Below, piece after piece: positions 17,851-25,309 of a DNA stretch of 64,000 nt (within the stretch, counting starts at the first letter, position 1; each line of letters starts with the position of its first letter). Origin of the DNA: Candidatus Macondimonas diazotrophica. Its GTDB lineage: Bacteria > Pseudomonadota > Gammaproteobacteria > UBA5335. The notes beneath the pieces were generated by a model. That model saw only the letters and a program-made list of their open reading frames with translations. It ran no database searches and had not been told where the DNA came from. The translations under genes and the position numbers were made by a program. Where the stretch lies: assembly GCF_004684205.1 (NCBI RefSeq), contig NZ_SRIO01000004.1:124001-188000 (forward strand), given 5' to 3'.

Positions 17851-18330
17851 TCAGTTGTTGCTCGCTGCCGCCGGGGCGATGCGAAAAACGCCCTGGGCGG
17901 TGACGGCGGAGAGATTGACACCGCTGCTCCCGGTGGTGCCGGTGCCTTGAATCAGAAAGTGATACGCGGCGAACTGGCTTTGCGCACCGAGTGAATAGCC
18001 GGCAATGTTCGAGGCATCGCCGAGATAGGTGGTGCTGGCGCTTGCGGTGACGGGAATGGTGCCCAATGCCTGAGTGCGGCTGACCGGTGTGGTACTGGCC
18101 AGCGCAGCGGAAAGATGACCCACATCGCTCATGGCGCCCTCGATGGCACTTTCGGCGCCCTGAAAGCTCATGGTCTGGAACTGGGCGGTGGCGGCGATCC
18201 GCTGTTCGGTCGTGGCGGTTCCCAGGGTCATGGTCGCGAGCAGCGTGATGACGGCGAGCATGATGAGCGCGACCACGAGCACCATGCCGCGCTGGCCGTG
18301 GGGGATCGACGAGGTGGATGTCGTGGTCAT
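17851..18330 (-). CDS. pilX: Minor pilin assembly protein PilX
   Basis: A 159-aa PilX-type minor pilin. The N-terminal GQRGMVLVVALIMLAVITLLATMTLGTATTEQRIAATAQ is the characteristic PilX hydrophobic helix, with the Gly/Met cleavage site and the atypical residue in place of Glu5. It is followed by the conserved FQGAESAIEGAM region. ATG 18330 has GGGAGA upstream. It lies between pilW and the small secreted gene, in canonical order. Confidence 0.9.
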   Translation of the reverse strand: MTTTSTSSIPHGQRGMVLVVALIMLAVITLLATMTLGTATTEQRIAATAQFQTMSFQGAESAIEGAMSDVGHLSAALASTTPVSRTQALGTIPVTASASTTYLGDASNIAGYSLGAQSQFAAYHFLIQGTGTTGSSGVNLSAVTAQGVFRIAPAAASNN

Positions 18331-18340
18331 GGGGGTCTCC

Positions 18341-19426
18341 CTACAGGTCGCGGCGGTTGCGCACGTTGGCAGACGCGGTGAACACGCGCCGCAGCCGCTG
18401 GTCGTTCGGATAGGTGAGGGTGGCACCGGAGGTGCCGGCCTTGGCGACGCTCTGATCGAGCAGGGTGTACGTGGCGGTATCGGCGGCTTCGAGCACCGGA
18501 TCGCGCGAGGCGGCGAGCAGCGCGACACGGACGGCGACCACCTGGCTCCAGTCGGTGACGTTCGCTGCCGCGCGGTAGCGGATGGCATCGGTGCCGCTGC
18601 GTTCGCCATACAGCACGCGCAGCCGTTCCACGCCTTCCACAAGCTCCTGGGCTGCCTGATTCTGGCGGCTGGTGTCGAGTCGGTAGAGCGAGAAGATGGC
18701 ACTGCCGTCGGCGGCATCGCGTCCGCTGTCGCGCACGAAATAGACCCAGCTGTTGAACCGCATTGCCTGAGCCGCATTCAAGCCGGTGGTGTTGGTGTAG
18801 GCCTTGCTGAGCGTGGTCTGGGTATTGTCTGCGATGGAATAGACGAGCGTGAGCCCGCCGGTGACCGACGTGATGCGAATCAGGTCGGCCGCGGTGCAAT
18901 CGGCGATGATGGCCATTTCCCCCGCCGTGAGATTGTCGGGATTACTGGCCAGCGGAACATTGGCCGAGGCGCTGCTCATGGCGCTGGCGAGGTTGCTGAC
19001 CGAGCGCGAGCCACCCTGGATCTGCAGCACATCGCTGCCGGCCAAGGGAACGGCGCCGACCCAGTTGATGGGAATACGGCCGCCGGTCCAGCTGCCACCC
19101 GTGGTGACCGAGAAACCCAGGATGGCGCTGGTGGCGAGGGTGGTGGTGGGGGCGTTCCGGGCGAGCACGTTGGCGGCGACGCGATTGGCGTCGGCGCAGC
19201 CCTGAAAGGCCGCCATGCGCAGATTTCCGCTCAGTTCATTGAGCGCAAAGCGGCCGGTCTGTTCGATCTCGCTCACGCCGCTGCCCAGCCGGCTGGTTTG
19301 CTGGTTGCCCAGATAGAGTTGCAGGACGCCCGTAAGCAGGAACAGGCTCACGAGAATGGCGACCATGATCTCCACCAGGGAGAAGCCGGCCATGCGTCGT
19401 CGGGGGAAGGCAGGCTGCGTGTTCAT
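18341..19426 (-). CDS. pilW: Type IV pilus minor pilin PilW
   Basis: A 361-aa PilW protein. The prepilin leader is RRMAGFSLVEIMVAILVSLFLLTGVLQLYL with Glu5. The long C-terminal domain with RFALNELSGNLRMAAFQGCAD and the VEGVERLRVLYGERSGTDAIRYRAAANVTDWSQVVAVRVALL segment is typical. The start overlaps the pilV stop by 4 nt (ATGA), so it is translationally coupled. With PilV, PilX and FimU it forms the priming complex below the tip adhesin. Confidence 0.93.
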   Translation of the reverse strand: MNTQPAFPRRRMAGFSLVEIMVAILVSLFLLTGVLQLYLGNQQTSRLGSGVSEIEQTGRFALNELSGNLRMAAFQGCADANRVAANVLARNAPTTTLATSAILGFSVTTGGSWTGGRIPINWVGAVPLAGSDVLQIQGGSRSVSNLASAMSSASANVPLASNPDNLTAGEMAIIADCTAADLIRITSVTGGLTLVYSIADNTQTTLSKAYTNTTGLNAAQAMRFNSWVYFVRDSGRDAADGSAIFSLYRLDTSRQNQAAQELVEGVERLRVLYGERSGTDAIRYRAAANVTDWSQVVAVRVALLAASRDPVLEAADTATYTLLDQSVAKAGTSGATLTYPNDQRLRRVFTASANVRNRRDL

Positions 19427-19926
19427 GGATCGTTGATCAGCACGTTGAGCGCGGCAGTCTGATTTGCCGGCGCTTCGGTATTGGTGTCCAGATCCTGCCA
19501 GGTAATGGCCAGGCTGAAGATCAGCCCATTGCGGGTCACCGTGCCGCGTGCGCGGGGGAGCTGGCCCAGCGCCAGGCCCCACTGCCGAATGTCCAGATTG
19601 GCCTGCTGGGCCGGGGTGCAGGCATTCGCGGCACAGTCGGGATCGGCCGGGAGACCGGATTGCCAGCCGCTGGTCGTGGTGTTGATGTCGATGGCGCTGT
19701 AGCGGCCATCACCGATCCCCTGGGGATTGGTGCGCATCCGGTCGGTCATGTCGGTCAGCAGGGCTGTGGCCTGGGCGCGCAGGTAGGCGCCCTGGTGATA
19801 GCGCAGACCACTGAGCTGCATCCCCGCCACGCCGAGCAGGCCGATGGAGAGCAGTACGACGGCGATCAGCACCTCGATCAGGGTGAAGCCGCGCGCCGGC
19901 GCGTGACGCAAACGGTTCATGGACAT
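19423..19926 (-). CDS. pilV: Type IV pilus minor pilin PilV
   Basis: A 167-aa PilV. The prepilin motif ARGFTLIEVLIAVVLLSIGLLGVAGMQLSGLRYHQGAYLRAQATALLTDMTDRMRTNPQG is a textbook PilV N-terminus. Two ATGs 6 nt apart are possible. ATG 19926 has GGAGG at normal spacing, while ATG 19920 overlaps the upstream stop (ATGA). The mature domain has a Cys pair (DCAANACTP). Confidence 0.92.
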   Translation of the reverse strand: MSMNRLRHAPARGFTLIEVLIAVVLLSIGLLGVAGMQLSGLRYHQGAYLRAQATALLTDMTDRMRTNPQGIGDGRYSAIDINTTTSGWQSGLPADPDCAANACTPAQQANLDIRQWGLALGQLPRARGTVTRNGLIFSLAITWQDLDTNTEAPANQTAALNVLINDP

Positions 19927-20489
19927 GTGGCATCCCCTCCGCTCAGGACCTGAGGGATCTGGTTGGCATTGGTATCCACGGGGCGCACCACCTTGCCGAT
20001 TGTATTGACGCCCAGGGTGCGCGCGCGGGTGGCGCCACGCGCGTCGCACAGGACGAAGGTGCCGGTCGAGGCCGGCAGTCCGCGGGCGTCAAACCGGATG
20101 AAGCCCGCATTCGTGAATCCGGTGGTCCGCAGGGTCATGCCGCCGGGCAGGGCCGGATGGCTGGCCAGGAGCAGTTCTGCCGCCGCGCGGGCGCCATTGC
20201 CGTTGGTGTCGGCGAACAGGATCCAGCCGCCTTCCCACTGCGCCGCTGCGCTGGTGCGGCAAAGACTGCCGTCGACGCTGCTGCACAGGCTGACCCAGCT
20301 GCGCCGTGCCACCGCTTCGCCGCGGGCTCGGGTGAGCCCGGCGTTGAGCGCATTGCTCTGGGCAGTGAGACGGTTGTTGCGCAGCGTGTCGGCGAGCGGC
20401 GGCCCGCCCACGACGGCGAGGGTTACAATCACGGCCACGGTGATCATGAGTTCGATCAGGCTGAGGCCGCGGTTGCGCGGCATGTTCAT
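19917..20489 (-). CDS. fimU: GspH/FimU-type minor pilin (first gene of the operon)
   Basis: A 190-aa pseudopilin. The leader is RNRGLSLIELMITVAVIVTLAVVGGPPLADTLRNNRLTAQSNALNAGLTRARGEAVARRSWVSLC, the GspH/FimT/FimU signature, and the C-terminus is closed by Cys (DATCP). ATG 20489 has GGGAG 8 nt upstream. In Pseudomonas the equivalent positions are fimT/fimU next to thiO. I favour FimU from operon position, but FimT is equally compatible by sequence. Confidence 0.85.
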   Translation of the reverse strand: MNMPRNRGLSLIELMITVAVIVTLAVVGGPPLADTLRNNRLTAQSNALNAGLTRARGEAVARRSWVSLCSSVDGSLCRTSAAAQWEGGWILFADTNGNGARAAAELLLASHPALPGGMTLRTTGFTNAGFIRFDARGLPASTGTFVLCDARGATRARTLGVNTIGKVVRPVDTNANQIPQVLSGGDATCP

Positions 20490-20633
20490 GGACAGATCTC
20501 CCGGATCTCGTCTTTGCGTTCTTCTGTTGCGGTTGACGGCGTCGAGCCGCCAAGCTGAAGTCGCCGCGCGATGAGCGGTTAAAACAGCAGATGAGCGGCA
20601 AATGCGGGGCTGTGGATGATCCGGGAGGCGGAT

Positions 20634-21725
20634 GTGGAAACGGTGACAGTGATCGGGTCGGGAATCGTGGGCTTGACCACGGCCTGGGCGCTGAGCGAGG
20701 CCGGGATGGCCGTGCGACTGCTGGACCGCATGGCCTTGGGGCGTGAAGCCTCGTGGGCGGGCGGTGGAATCCTTTGCCCATTGCACCCCTGGCGCTATCC
20801 CGATGCGGTGCAGGCCTTGGCTTGGCGCGCCGCGGTCGCTTATCCCGAACTGGCCAGCGGGTTGGCCGAACGAACCGGTATCGATCCGGAATGGACGCGG
20901 AGCGGCCTGCTCGTTCTGGATGGCGATGCAGGGGCTGCCCGGATCTGGAGCCAGCGCTGGAATCAGCCGGTCGAGTTCGGTTCACCGCGTGAGCTGGCGG
21001 CGTGGGAACCCGCACTCACGCCCACCGAGGGGTCCCTCGTGCGCTTGCCGCAGGCGGCCCAGGTGCGCAATCCGCGGCTGCTTCAGGCGCTGTCCGGTGC
21101 CTTGCGCGCGCGCGGCGTGACCATCCGCGAACATTGCACGGTTCACGGCTTGCGCGTGGCGGCCGGGCGGGTCATCGCCCTCGACACCGGGGAAGGACGG
21201 GTGTCCACCGATGGGCCGGTCGTGGTGGCGGCGGGTGCCTGGAGCGCTGATCTGGTGGCCCCTTTGGGGGCGCCGGTGCCGATCGCGCCCGTGAAGGGGC
21301 AGATGCTGTTGTTCGAGGCCGCGCCTGGCTTGATCGGACATGTCGTGCTCAAGGGGGATCGCTATGCCCTTGCGCGCCGCGACGGTCGGGTTCTGTTCGG
21401 CAGTACCGTGGAGTCGGCTGGCTTCGACAAGCAGCCCGATCCCGCCATCGGGCAGCAGCTGCGCGAGGCGGCGGTGGCGTTGATTCCCGCCTTGGCCGAG
21501 GCCCATCTGGCCGCCCACTGGGCCGGTCTGCGTCCCGGCTCGCCGGATGGGATTCCGATCATCGGACGACACCCACAGGTCGCCAACCTGTGGCTCAACG
21601 CGGGGCATTACCGCAACGGCGTCCTGCTTGCACCGGCGTCGGCCGAGCTGCTGGCCGATCTCCTGCAGGGTCGCCGTCCGGCGCTGGATCCTGCGCCTTA
21701 CGCCTGGCCTACCGGGGCTTCGTGA
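20634..21725 (+). CDS. thiO: Glycine oxidase ThiO-type FAD-dependent oxidoreductase
   Basis: A 363-aa DAO-family flavoenzyme. ThiO oxidises glycine to the imine used for the thiazole ring of thiamine. The FAD-binding VTVIGSGIVGLTTAWALSEAGMAVRLLDR is N-terminal, followed by REASWAGGGILCPLHPWRYP and the C-terminal WAGLRPGSPDGIPIIGRHPQVANLWLNAGHYRNGVLLAPASAELLADLL, typical of ThiO. GTG 20634 has GGGAGG at 20623-20628; ATG 20616 in the same frame is the alternative. Adjacency to the minor-pilin operon matches Pseudomonas. It is coupled to apbE by a 1-nt overlap. Confidence 0.9.
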   Translation: METVTVIGSGIVGLTTAWALSEAGMAVRLLDRMALGREASWAGGGILCPLHPWRYPDAVQALAWRAAVAYPELASGLAERTGIDPEWTRSGLLVLDGDAGAARIWSQRWNQPVEFGSPRELAAWEPALTPTEGSLVRLPQAAQVRNPRLLQALSGALRARGVTIREHCTVHGLRVAAGRVIALDTGEGRVSTDGPVVVAAGAWSADLVAPLGAPVPIAPVKGQMLLFEAAPGLIGHVVLKGDRYALARRDGRVLFGSTVESAGFDKQPDPAIGQQLREAAVALIPALAEAHLAAHWAGLRPGSPDGIPIIGRHPQVANLWLNAGHYRNGVLLAPASAELLADLLQGRRPALDPAPYAWPTGAS

Positions 21726-22765
21726 TGGGGGTGACGCGCCGATGGGCCGTATGGGGGTTGATCCTTACGCTGGTGCTGGCCGGCTGCGGACGGTCGTCCG
21801 ATCCGGTGGAGGCCGAGATCTATGCGATGGGGACGTTGGTGCAGATCAGCATCTACGGCATGGCGCCGGACCGTGCGGTGGGCGCGATCGATCACAGTGA
21901 GGTGTGGTTGCAGCGCTTCGGCCGGGATGCCTGGGCGTTCGGCGACGGCGAGCTCGCCCAGCTCAATACCGCCCTGGCGCGCGGCACCTGCGCCGTGGTT
22001 TCGGACGATCTGGCACAGGTGATCGAACAGGCGCGCGCACTCCGCGTGGCGAGCGGCGGCGACTTCGACCCAGCAGTGGGCGCGCTGGTGGCCCTGTGGG
22101 GTTTCGACCGCGCACCCCGTGATCCAGCCCGGCCGTTTCCCGAGGCGCCGGCCATCGCCGCCCTGTTGCCGCTGCCATCGATGGATGCGGTTCATGTTTC
22201 CGCCGATGGGACAGTGTGCGGTCCGCGTGGGCTGTTCATCGATTTGGGCGGCATCGGCAAGGGCTACGCGGTCGATCGCCTTATCGATGAGTTGTCGCGC
22301 CAAGGTGTTGCCACGGCATTGGTCAACGCGGGCGGCAATCTCAAGACCTTGGGGCAGTTGCCGCAGCGGGGCTGGCGGATCGGTATCCGGGATCCCTATC
22401 GGAACGGCGTGATGGGCACCCTCAGTTTGGAGGCCGGCGAGGCGGTGTCGACCTCCGGAGATTATGAGCGCATGTTCGAATACGCCGGGCGGCGCTACCA
22501 TCACCTGCTCGACCCGCGCACCGGTTATCCGGTTCGGGGACTGCATGCCGTCACGGTGGTGGATGCCGATGCGGCGCGGGCCGACGGCGCCTCCACGGCG
22601 CTATTCGTGGCGGGAGCGGACGGGTGGCGGCGGGTCGCCGCGCGCATGGGCATCACGCGGGTATTGGTGGTGCGTGAGGATGGGGCCGTGGAGATGACGG
22701 CGGCCATGGCCGAGCGCGTGAGCCTGGCGCCGGGTTGGGCGGTTGCGTCCATCGTCGGCGAATGA
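21725..22765 (+). CDS. apbE: FAD:protein FMN transferase, lipoprotein
   Basis: Covalently attaches FMN to Thr/Ser of exported flavoproteins (NqrB/C, RnfD/G, FMN-binding domain proteins). 346 aa. The lipoprotein signal WGLILTLVLAGC ends in the LAGC lipobox. ApbE motifs are AMGTLVQISIYG, DFDPAVGALVALWGFD, FIDLGGIGKGYAVDRLIDEL, ALVNAGGNLKTLG and SGDYERMF...YHHLLDPRTGYPVRGLHAVTVV with the metal-binding region. It follows thiO directly. The FMN-binding protein at 54.1-54.7 kb is a possible client. Confidence 0.95.
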   Translation: MGVTRRWAVWGLILTLVLAGCGRSSDPVEAEIYAMGTLVQISIYGMAPDRAVGAIDHSEVWLQRFGRDAWAFGDGELAQLNTALARGTCAVVSDDLAQVIEQARALRVASGGDFDPAVGALVALWGFDRAPRDPARPFPEAPAIAALLPLPSMDAVHVSADGTVCGPRGLFIDLGGIGKGYAVDRLIDELSRQGVATALVNAGGNLKTLGQLPQRGWRIGIRDPYRNGVMGTLSLEAGEAVSTSGDYERMFEYAGRRYHHLLDPRTGYPVRGLHAVTVVDADAARADGASTALFVAGADGWRRVAARMGITRVLVVREDGAVEMTAAMAERVSLAPGWAVASIVGE

Positions 22766-22856
22766 AGCCGGTGTCGCCAAAATCCTACCGATGTGGCGCA
22801 CTACCCATTTTGCGCTATGGTTTGGTGCTCTGGTTTCACTATCACAGGAAGTCCCG

Positions 22857-23420
22857 ATGCACAGAATGGTTGGCTCAAGTCGGCGAATGGTTTTTCTGGC
22901 CTGCGCGTTGTGGGCGCTGACGCTCTCTGCCAGCACCGCGTTCGCGGCCACTGGCGCGGAGATCGATCAAGCGGTGGATCGCACGTTGACGTCGTTCCGG
23001 AACATCGACGGCGCCGCCGAATTTCTCGAGATCGCCAAAGGGGTTCTGGTCTTTCCCAAGGTCTACAAGGCCGGCATCGGTGTTGGCGGTGAATATGGTG
23101 AAGGTGCCTTGCGCGTCGGCGGAAAGACGGTGGACTACTACAGTACAGCGGCCGCGTCGATCGGGTTCCAGCTGGGCGCACAGGCCAAATCGATCGTGGT
23201 GATCTTCACCAGCGAGGCCGCGCTGGACCAGTTTCGCGCCAGCGAAGGCTGGAAGGTCGGGGTGGACGGCTCGGTGGCCCTGATTGATCTGGGGATCGGT
23301 AGGAGCCTGGACACCAACAGCATCCAGGATCCGGTGATCGGATTCGTATTCGGTCAGCAGGGATTGATGTACAACCTCACGCTCGAAGGGTCGAAGTTCA
23401 CCAAGCTCTACAAGAACTGA
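22857..23420 (+). CDS. Exported SYLF-domain (YSC84-like) lipid-binding protein
   Basis: A 187-aa protein. Signal peptide VFLACALWALTLSASTAFA is followed by a SYLF domain: AAEFLEIAKGVLVFPKVYKAGIGVGGEYGEGALRVGGKTVDYYSTAAASIGFQLGAQAKSIVVIF and the terminal FVFGQQGLMYNLTLEGSKFTKL. In bacteria such proteins are periplasmic or outer-membrane associated and the eukaryotic relatives bind phosphoinositides; the bacterial role is unclear. ATG 22857 has AGGAA 6 nt upstream. Confidence 0.9.
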   Translation: MHRMVGSSRRMVFLACALWALTLSASTAFAATGAEIDQAVDRTLTSFRNIDGAAEFLEIAKGVLVFPKVYKAGIGVGGEYGEGALRVGGKTVDYYSTAAASIGFQLGAQAKSIVVIFTSEAALDQFRASEGWKVGVDGSVALIDLGIGRSLDTNSIQDPVIGFVFGQQGLMYNLTLEGSKFTKLYKN

Positions 23421-23425
23421 TCCTG

Positions 23426-23473
23426 GCGGCTGCCCCGACCGTTCCCGATCGGGAGACCGGTTCGGGCAGCCGC
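23426..23473. repeat. Nested inverted repeat between convergent SYLF gene and ppk2
   Basis: A perfect 10-bp outer stem (GCGGCTGCCC / GGGCAGCCGC) encloses an inner palindrome TCCCGATCGGGA. It occupies most of the gap between the two convergent stops. There is no U-run on either strand. It probably marks transcript ends in both directions. Confidence 0.6.
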
Positions 23474-23488
23474 GGACGCGGCCGTGCT

Positions 23489-24313
23489 TCAGTCGAGCTT
23501 GACCTGGTCCAGGCCCTCAGGTGCCGGGGGATAGTGCATGCGCAGTCGGGTCAGGGTGTCCACCAGAATGGTGGTGACGATCAGGTCGCGCACCCATTTG
23601 TGGTTGGCCGGAATCACATACCATGGCGCATGCGGCAGGCTGGTGACGGTCATCGCGTCCTGATAGGCCTTGATGTACGCATCCCAGTATTCGCGTTCGC
23701 GGATGTCCGAATAATCGAATTTCCAGTGCTTGGTGGGATCGTCCAGCCGATCCTGCAGGCGCTGGCGTTGTTCCTCGATGCTGATGTGCAGGTAGCACTT
23801 GATGATGGTGGTGCCCTCATCGCTCAGCATGCGTTCGAAATCGGCGATGTGACCGAGCCGGCGCTGCTGTTCGCGGCGGGACTGGTGGCCGCGGGCGCGG
23901 GGCACCAGAACGTCTTCGTAGTGGCTGCGGTTGAAGATCACAATCTCGCCGTTGGCGGGCACCTTGCGGTGTACGCGCCACAGGTAGTCGCGTGCCTGTT
24001 CCTCGGTGCTGGGCGCCCGGAAATTGGCGACTCGGACGCCCAGGGGATCGATGGTATGGAATACCCGGCGGATGGTGCTGTCTTTGCCAGAGGTATCCAT
24101 GCCCTGAAGAATCAGCAGGATGCGGTGCTTTTTCTGGGCATAGAGCAGGTCCTGCAGTTCATCAAGCCTCTCTGCAAGCTGCTCGCGTCGATGGACGCCC
24201 TGGGCCTTGTCGCCATCGGTGACCCACTTGTCGCCCGGATCCCAGCGCGTGAGTCGGACCCGGCTGCCCGGTGCAATCCGGTAGCGGTCGCTGATGTCGG
24301 AAAGTTTGCTCAT
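23489..24313 (-). CDS. ppk2: Polyphosphate kinase 2 family protein
   Basis: Uses polyphosphate to phosphorylate nucleotides (ADP or AMP). The 274-aa length fits a single-domain PPK2. Visible are Walker A LILQGMDTSGKDSTIRRVF, the lid region VPRARGHQSRREQQRRLGHIADFERML, Walker B GEIVIFNRSHYEDVLV, and the PPK2 signature YLHISIEEQRQRLQDRLDDPTKHWKFDYSDIREREYWDAYIKAYQDAM. ATG 24313 has GGAG upstream; the longer frame overlaps the neighbouring promoter region. With ppk1 and ppx in the same window, polyphosphate metabolism is well represented. Confidence 0.93.
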   Translation of the reverse strand: MSKLSDISDRYRIAPGSRVRLTRWDPGDKWVTDGDKAQGVHRREQLAERLDELQDLLYAQKKHRILLILQGMDTSGKDSTIRRVFHTIDPLGVRVANFRAPSTEEQARDYLWRVHRKVPANGEIVIFNRSHYEDVLVPRARGHQSRREQQRRLGHIADFERMLSDEGTTIIKCYLHISIEEQRQRLQDRLDDPTKHWKFDYSDIREREYWDAYIKAYQDAMTVTSLPHAPWYVIPANHKWVRDLIVTTILVDTLTRLRMHYPPAPEGLDQVKLD

Positions 24314-24407
24314 GCTTTCGCTCCGCGGGAAATTTGCTTGAATGGAGGGACGAGAGGCCATCACGACCTTCGTTATGCCACATCCAATCAGGGAGGATAG
24401 GGAATTC

Positions 24408-25211
24408 ATGGCGCGCGTGCATTTGTGGGAGTGGGAAGACCTGCCTTGGGTTCCCGACTTCATTCGCCGGTTCATTACCGATCATCTGCGTTTTCTGGCC
24501 CATGTGACCGGCCTGTTCCAGCCGCTGATGCCGCAACTGGTCGGTGCGCTGCGCGAGAGCGGGGCGAGCCGCATCGTGGATCTGTGTTCCGGTGCGGGCG
24601 GTCCGGTGCCCGGTTTGCTGCCCCAGCTCGATGCGGCCGGCGGGCAGGACATTCCGGTCATCCTGACTGATCTGTATCCCAACCGGGCGGCGTTCGCTGA
24701 ACTCGAGGCCGTTACCGGCGGCCGCATCCGCGGCTGGCCGGAGCCCGTGAGCGCTTTTGACCCGCCGGCCGAGCTGACGGGGTTCCGGACCATCTTTACG
24801 GGTTTTCATCATTTCCGGCCCGAGCAGGCCCGGCGTATCCTGGCCGATGCCGTGGCCAAGCGCGCTGGCATCGCCGTCTTCGAAGCCCAGGAGCGGGCCG
24901 TTCATACGGTGGTCCTCATCCCGCTGCTGGTATTTGTGGCCGGGGTTCTGTTCACACCCTTCGCCGGGCGGGTAACCTGGCAGCGGCTGGTCTTTACCTA
25001 TCTGATTCCGATTTGCCCGCTGGCGTTTGCATGGGACGGTTTCGTCTCATGTCTGCGCACCTATTCGCCGGCCGAGCTGCGCGCCCTGACGCAGGATCTG
25101 GACCGGCCGGACTATCACTTCGAGATCGGCAAGCGCTGGCTGTTCGGGCGCTTTGGCTTCCCCTACCGGGCGACCTATCTGATCGGACTGCCGAAGCCGG
25201 CTGCGAACTGA
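24408..25211 (+). CDS. Membrane-associated SAM-methyltransferase-like protein
   Basis: A 267-aa protein with a class I methyltransferase core: RIVDLCSGAGGPVPGLL (motif I), LTDLYPNRAAF (acidic end of beta-2), FRTIFTGFHHFRPEQARRILADAV (post-motif). After it come two hydrophobic segments (VVLIPLLVFVAGVLFTPFAG and VFTYLIPICPLAFAWDGFVSCL), so the protein is likely membrane-bound. The conserved tail resembles uncharacterised proteins of this type; the substrate is unknown. ATG 24408 follows two GGA-rich ribosome sites. It is divergent from ppk2. Confidence 0.75.
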   Translation: MARVHLWEWEDLPWVPDFIRRFITDHLRFLAHVTGLFQPLMPQLVGALRESGASRIVDLCSGAGGPVPGLLPQLDAAGGQDIPVILTDLYPNRAAFAELEAVTGGRIRGWPEPVSAFDPPAELTGFRTIFTGFHHFRPEQARRILADAVAKRAGIAVFEAQERAVHTVVLIPLLVFVAGVLFTPFAGRVTWQRLVFTYLIPICPLAFAWDGFVSCLRTYSPAELRALTQDLDRPDYHFEIGKRWLFGRFGFPYRATYLIGLPKPAAN

Positions 25212-25309
25212 CCCCCCAGCGTTCCCCGTCGGACCGCCTGGTGGGCGGTTGCATTCGGTTCCGTCCGTCCCAATACTGCGCGGCGAGTGGGCAGTTGGAA
25301 CGGACAACG

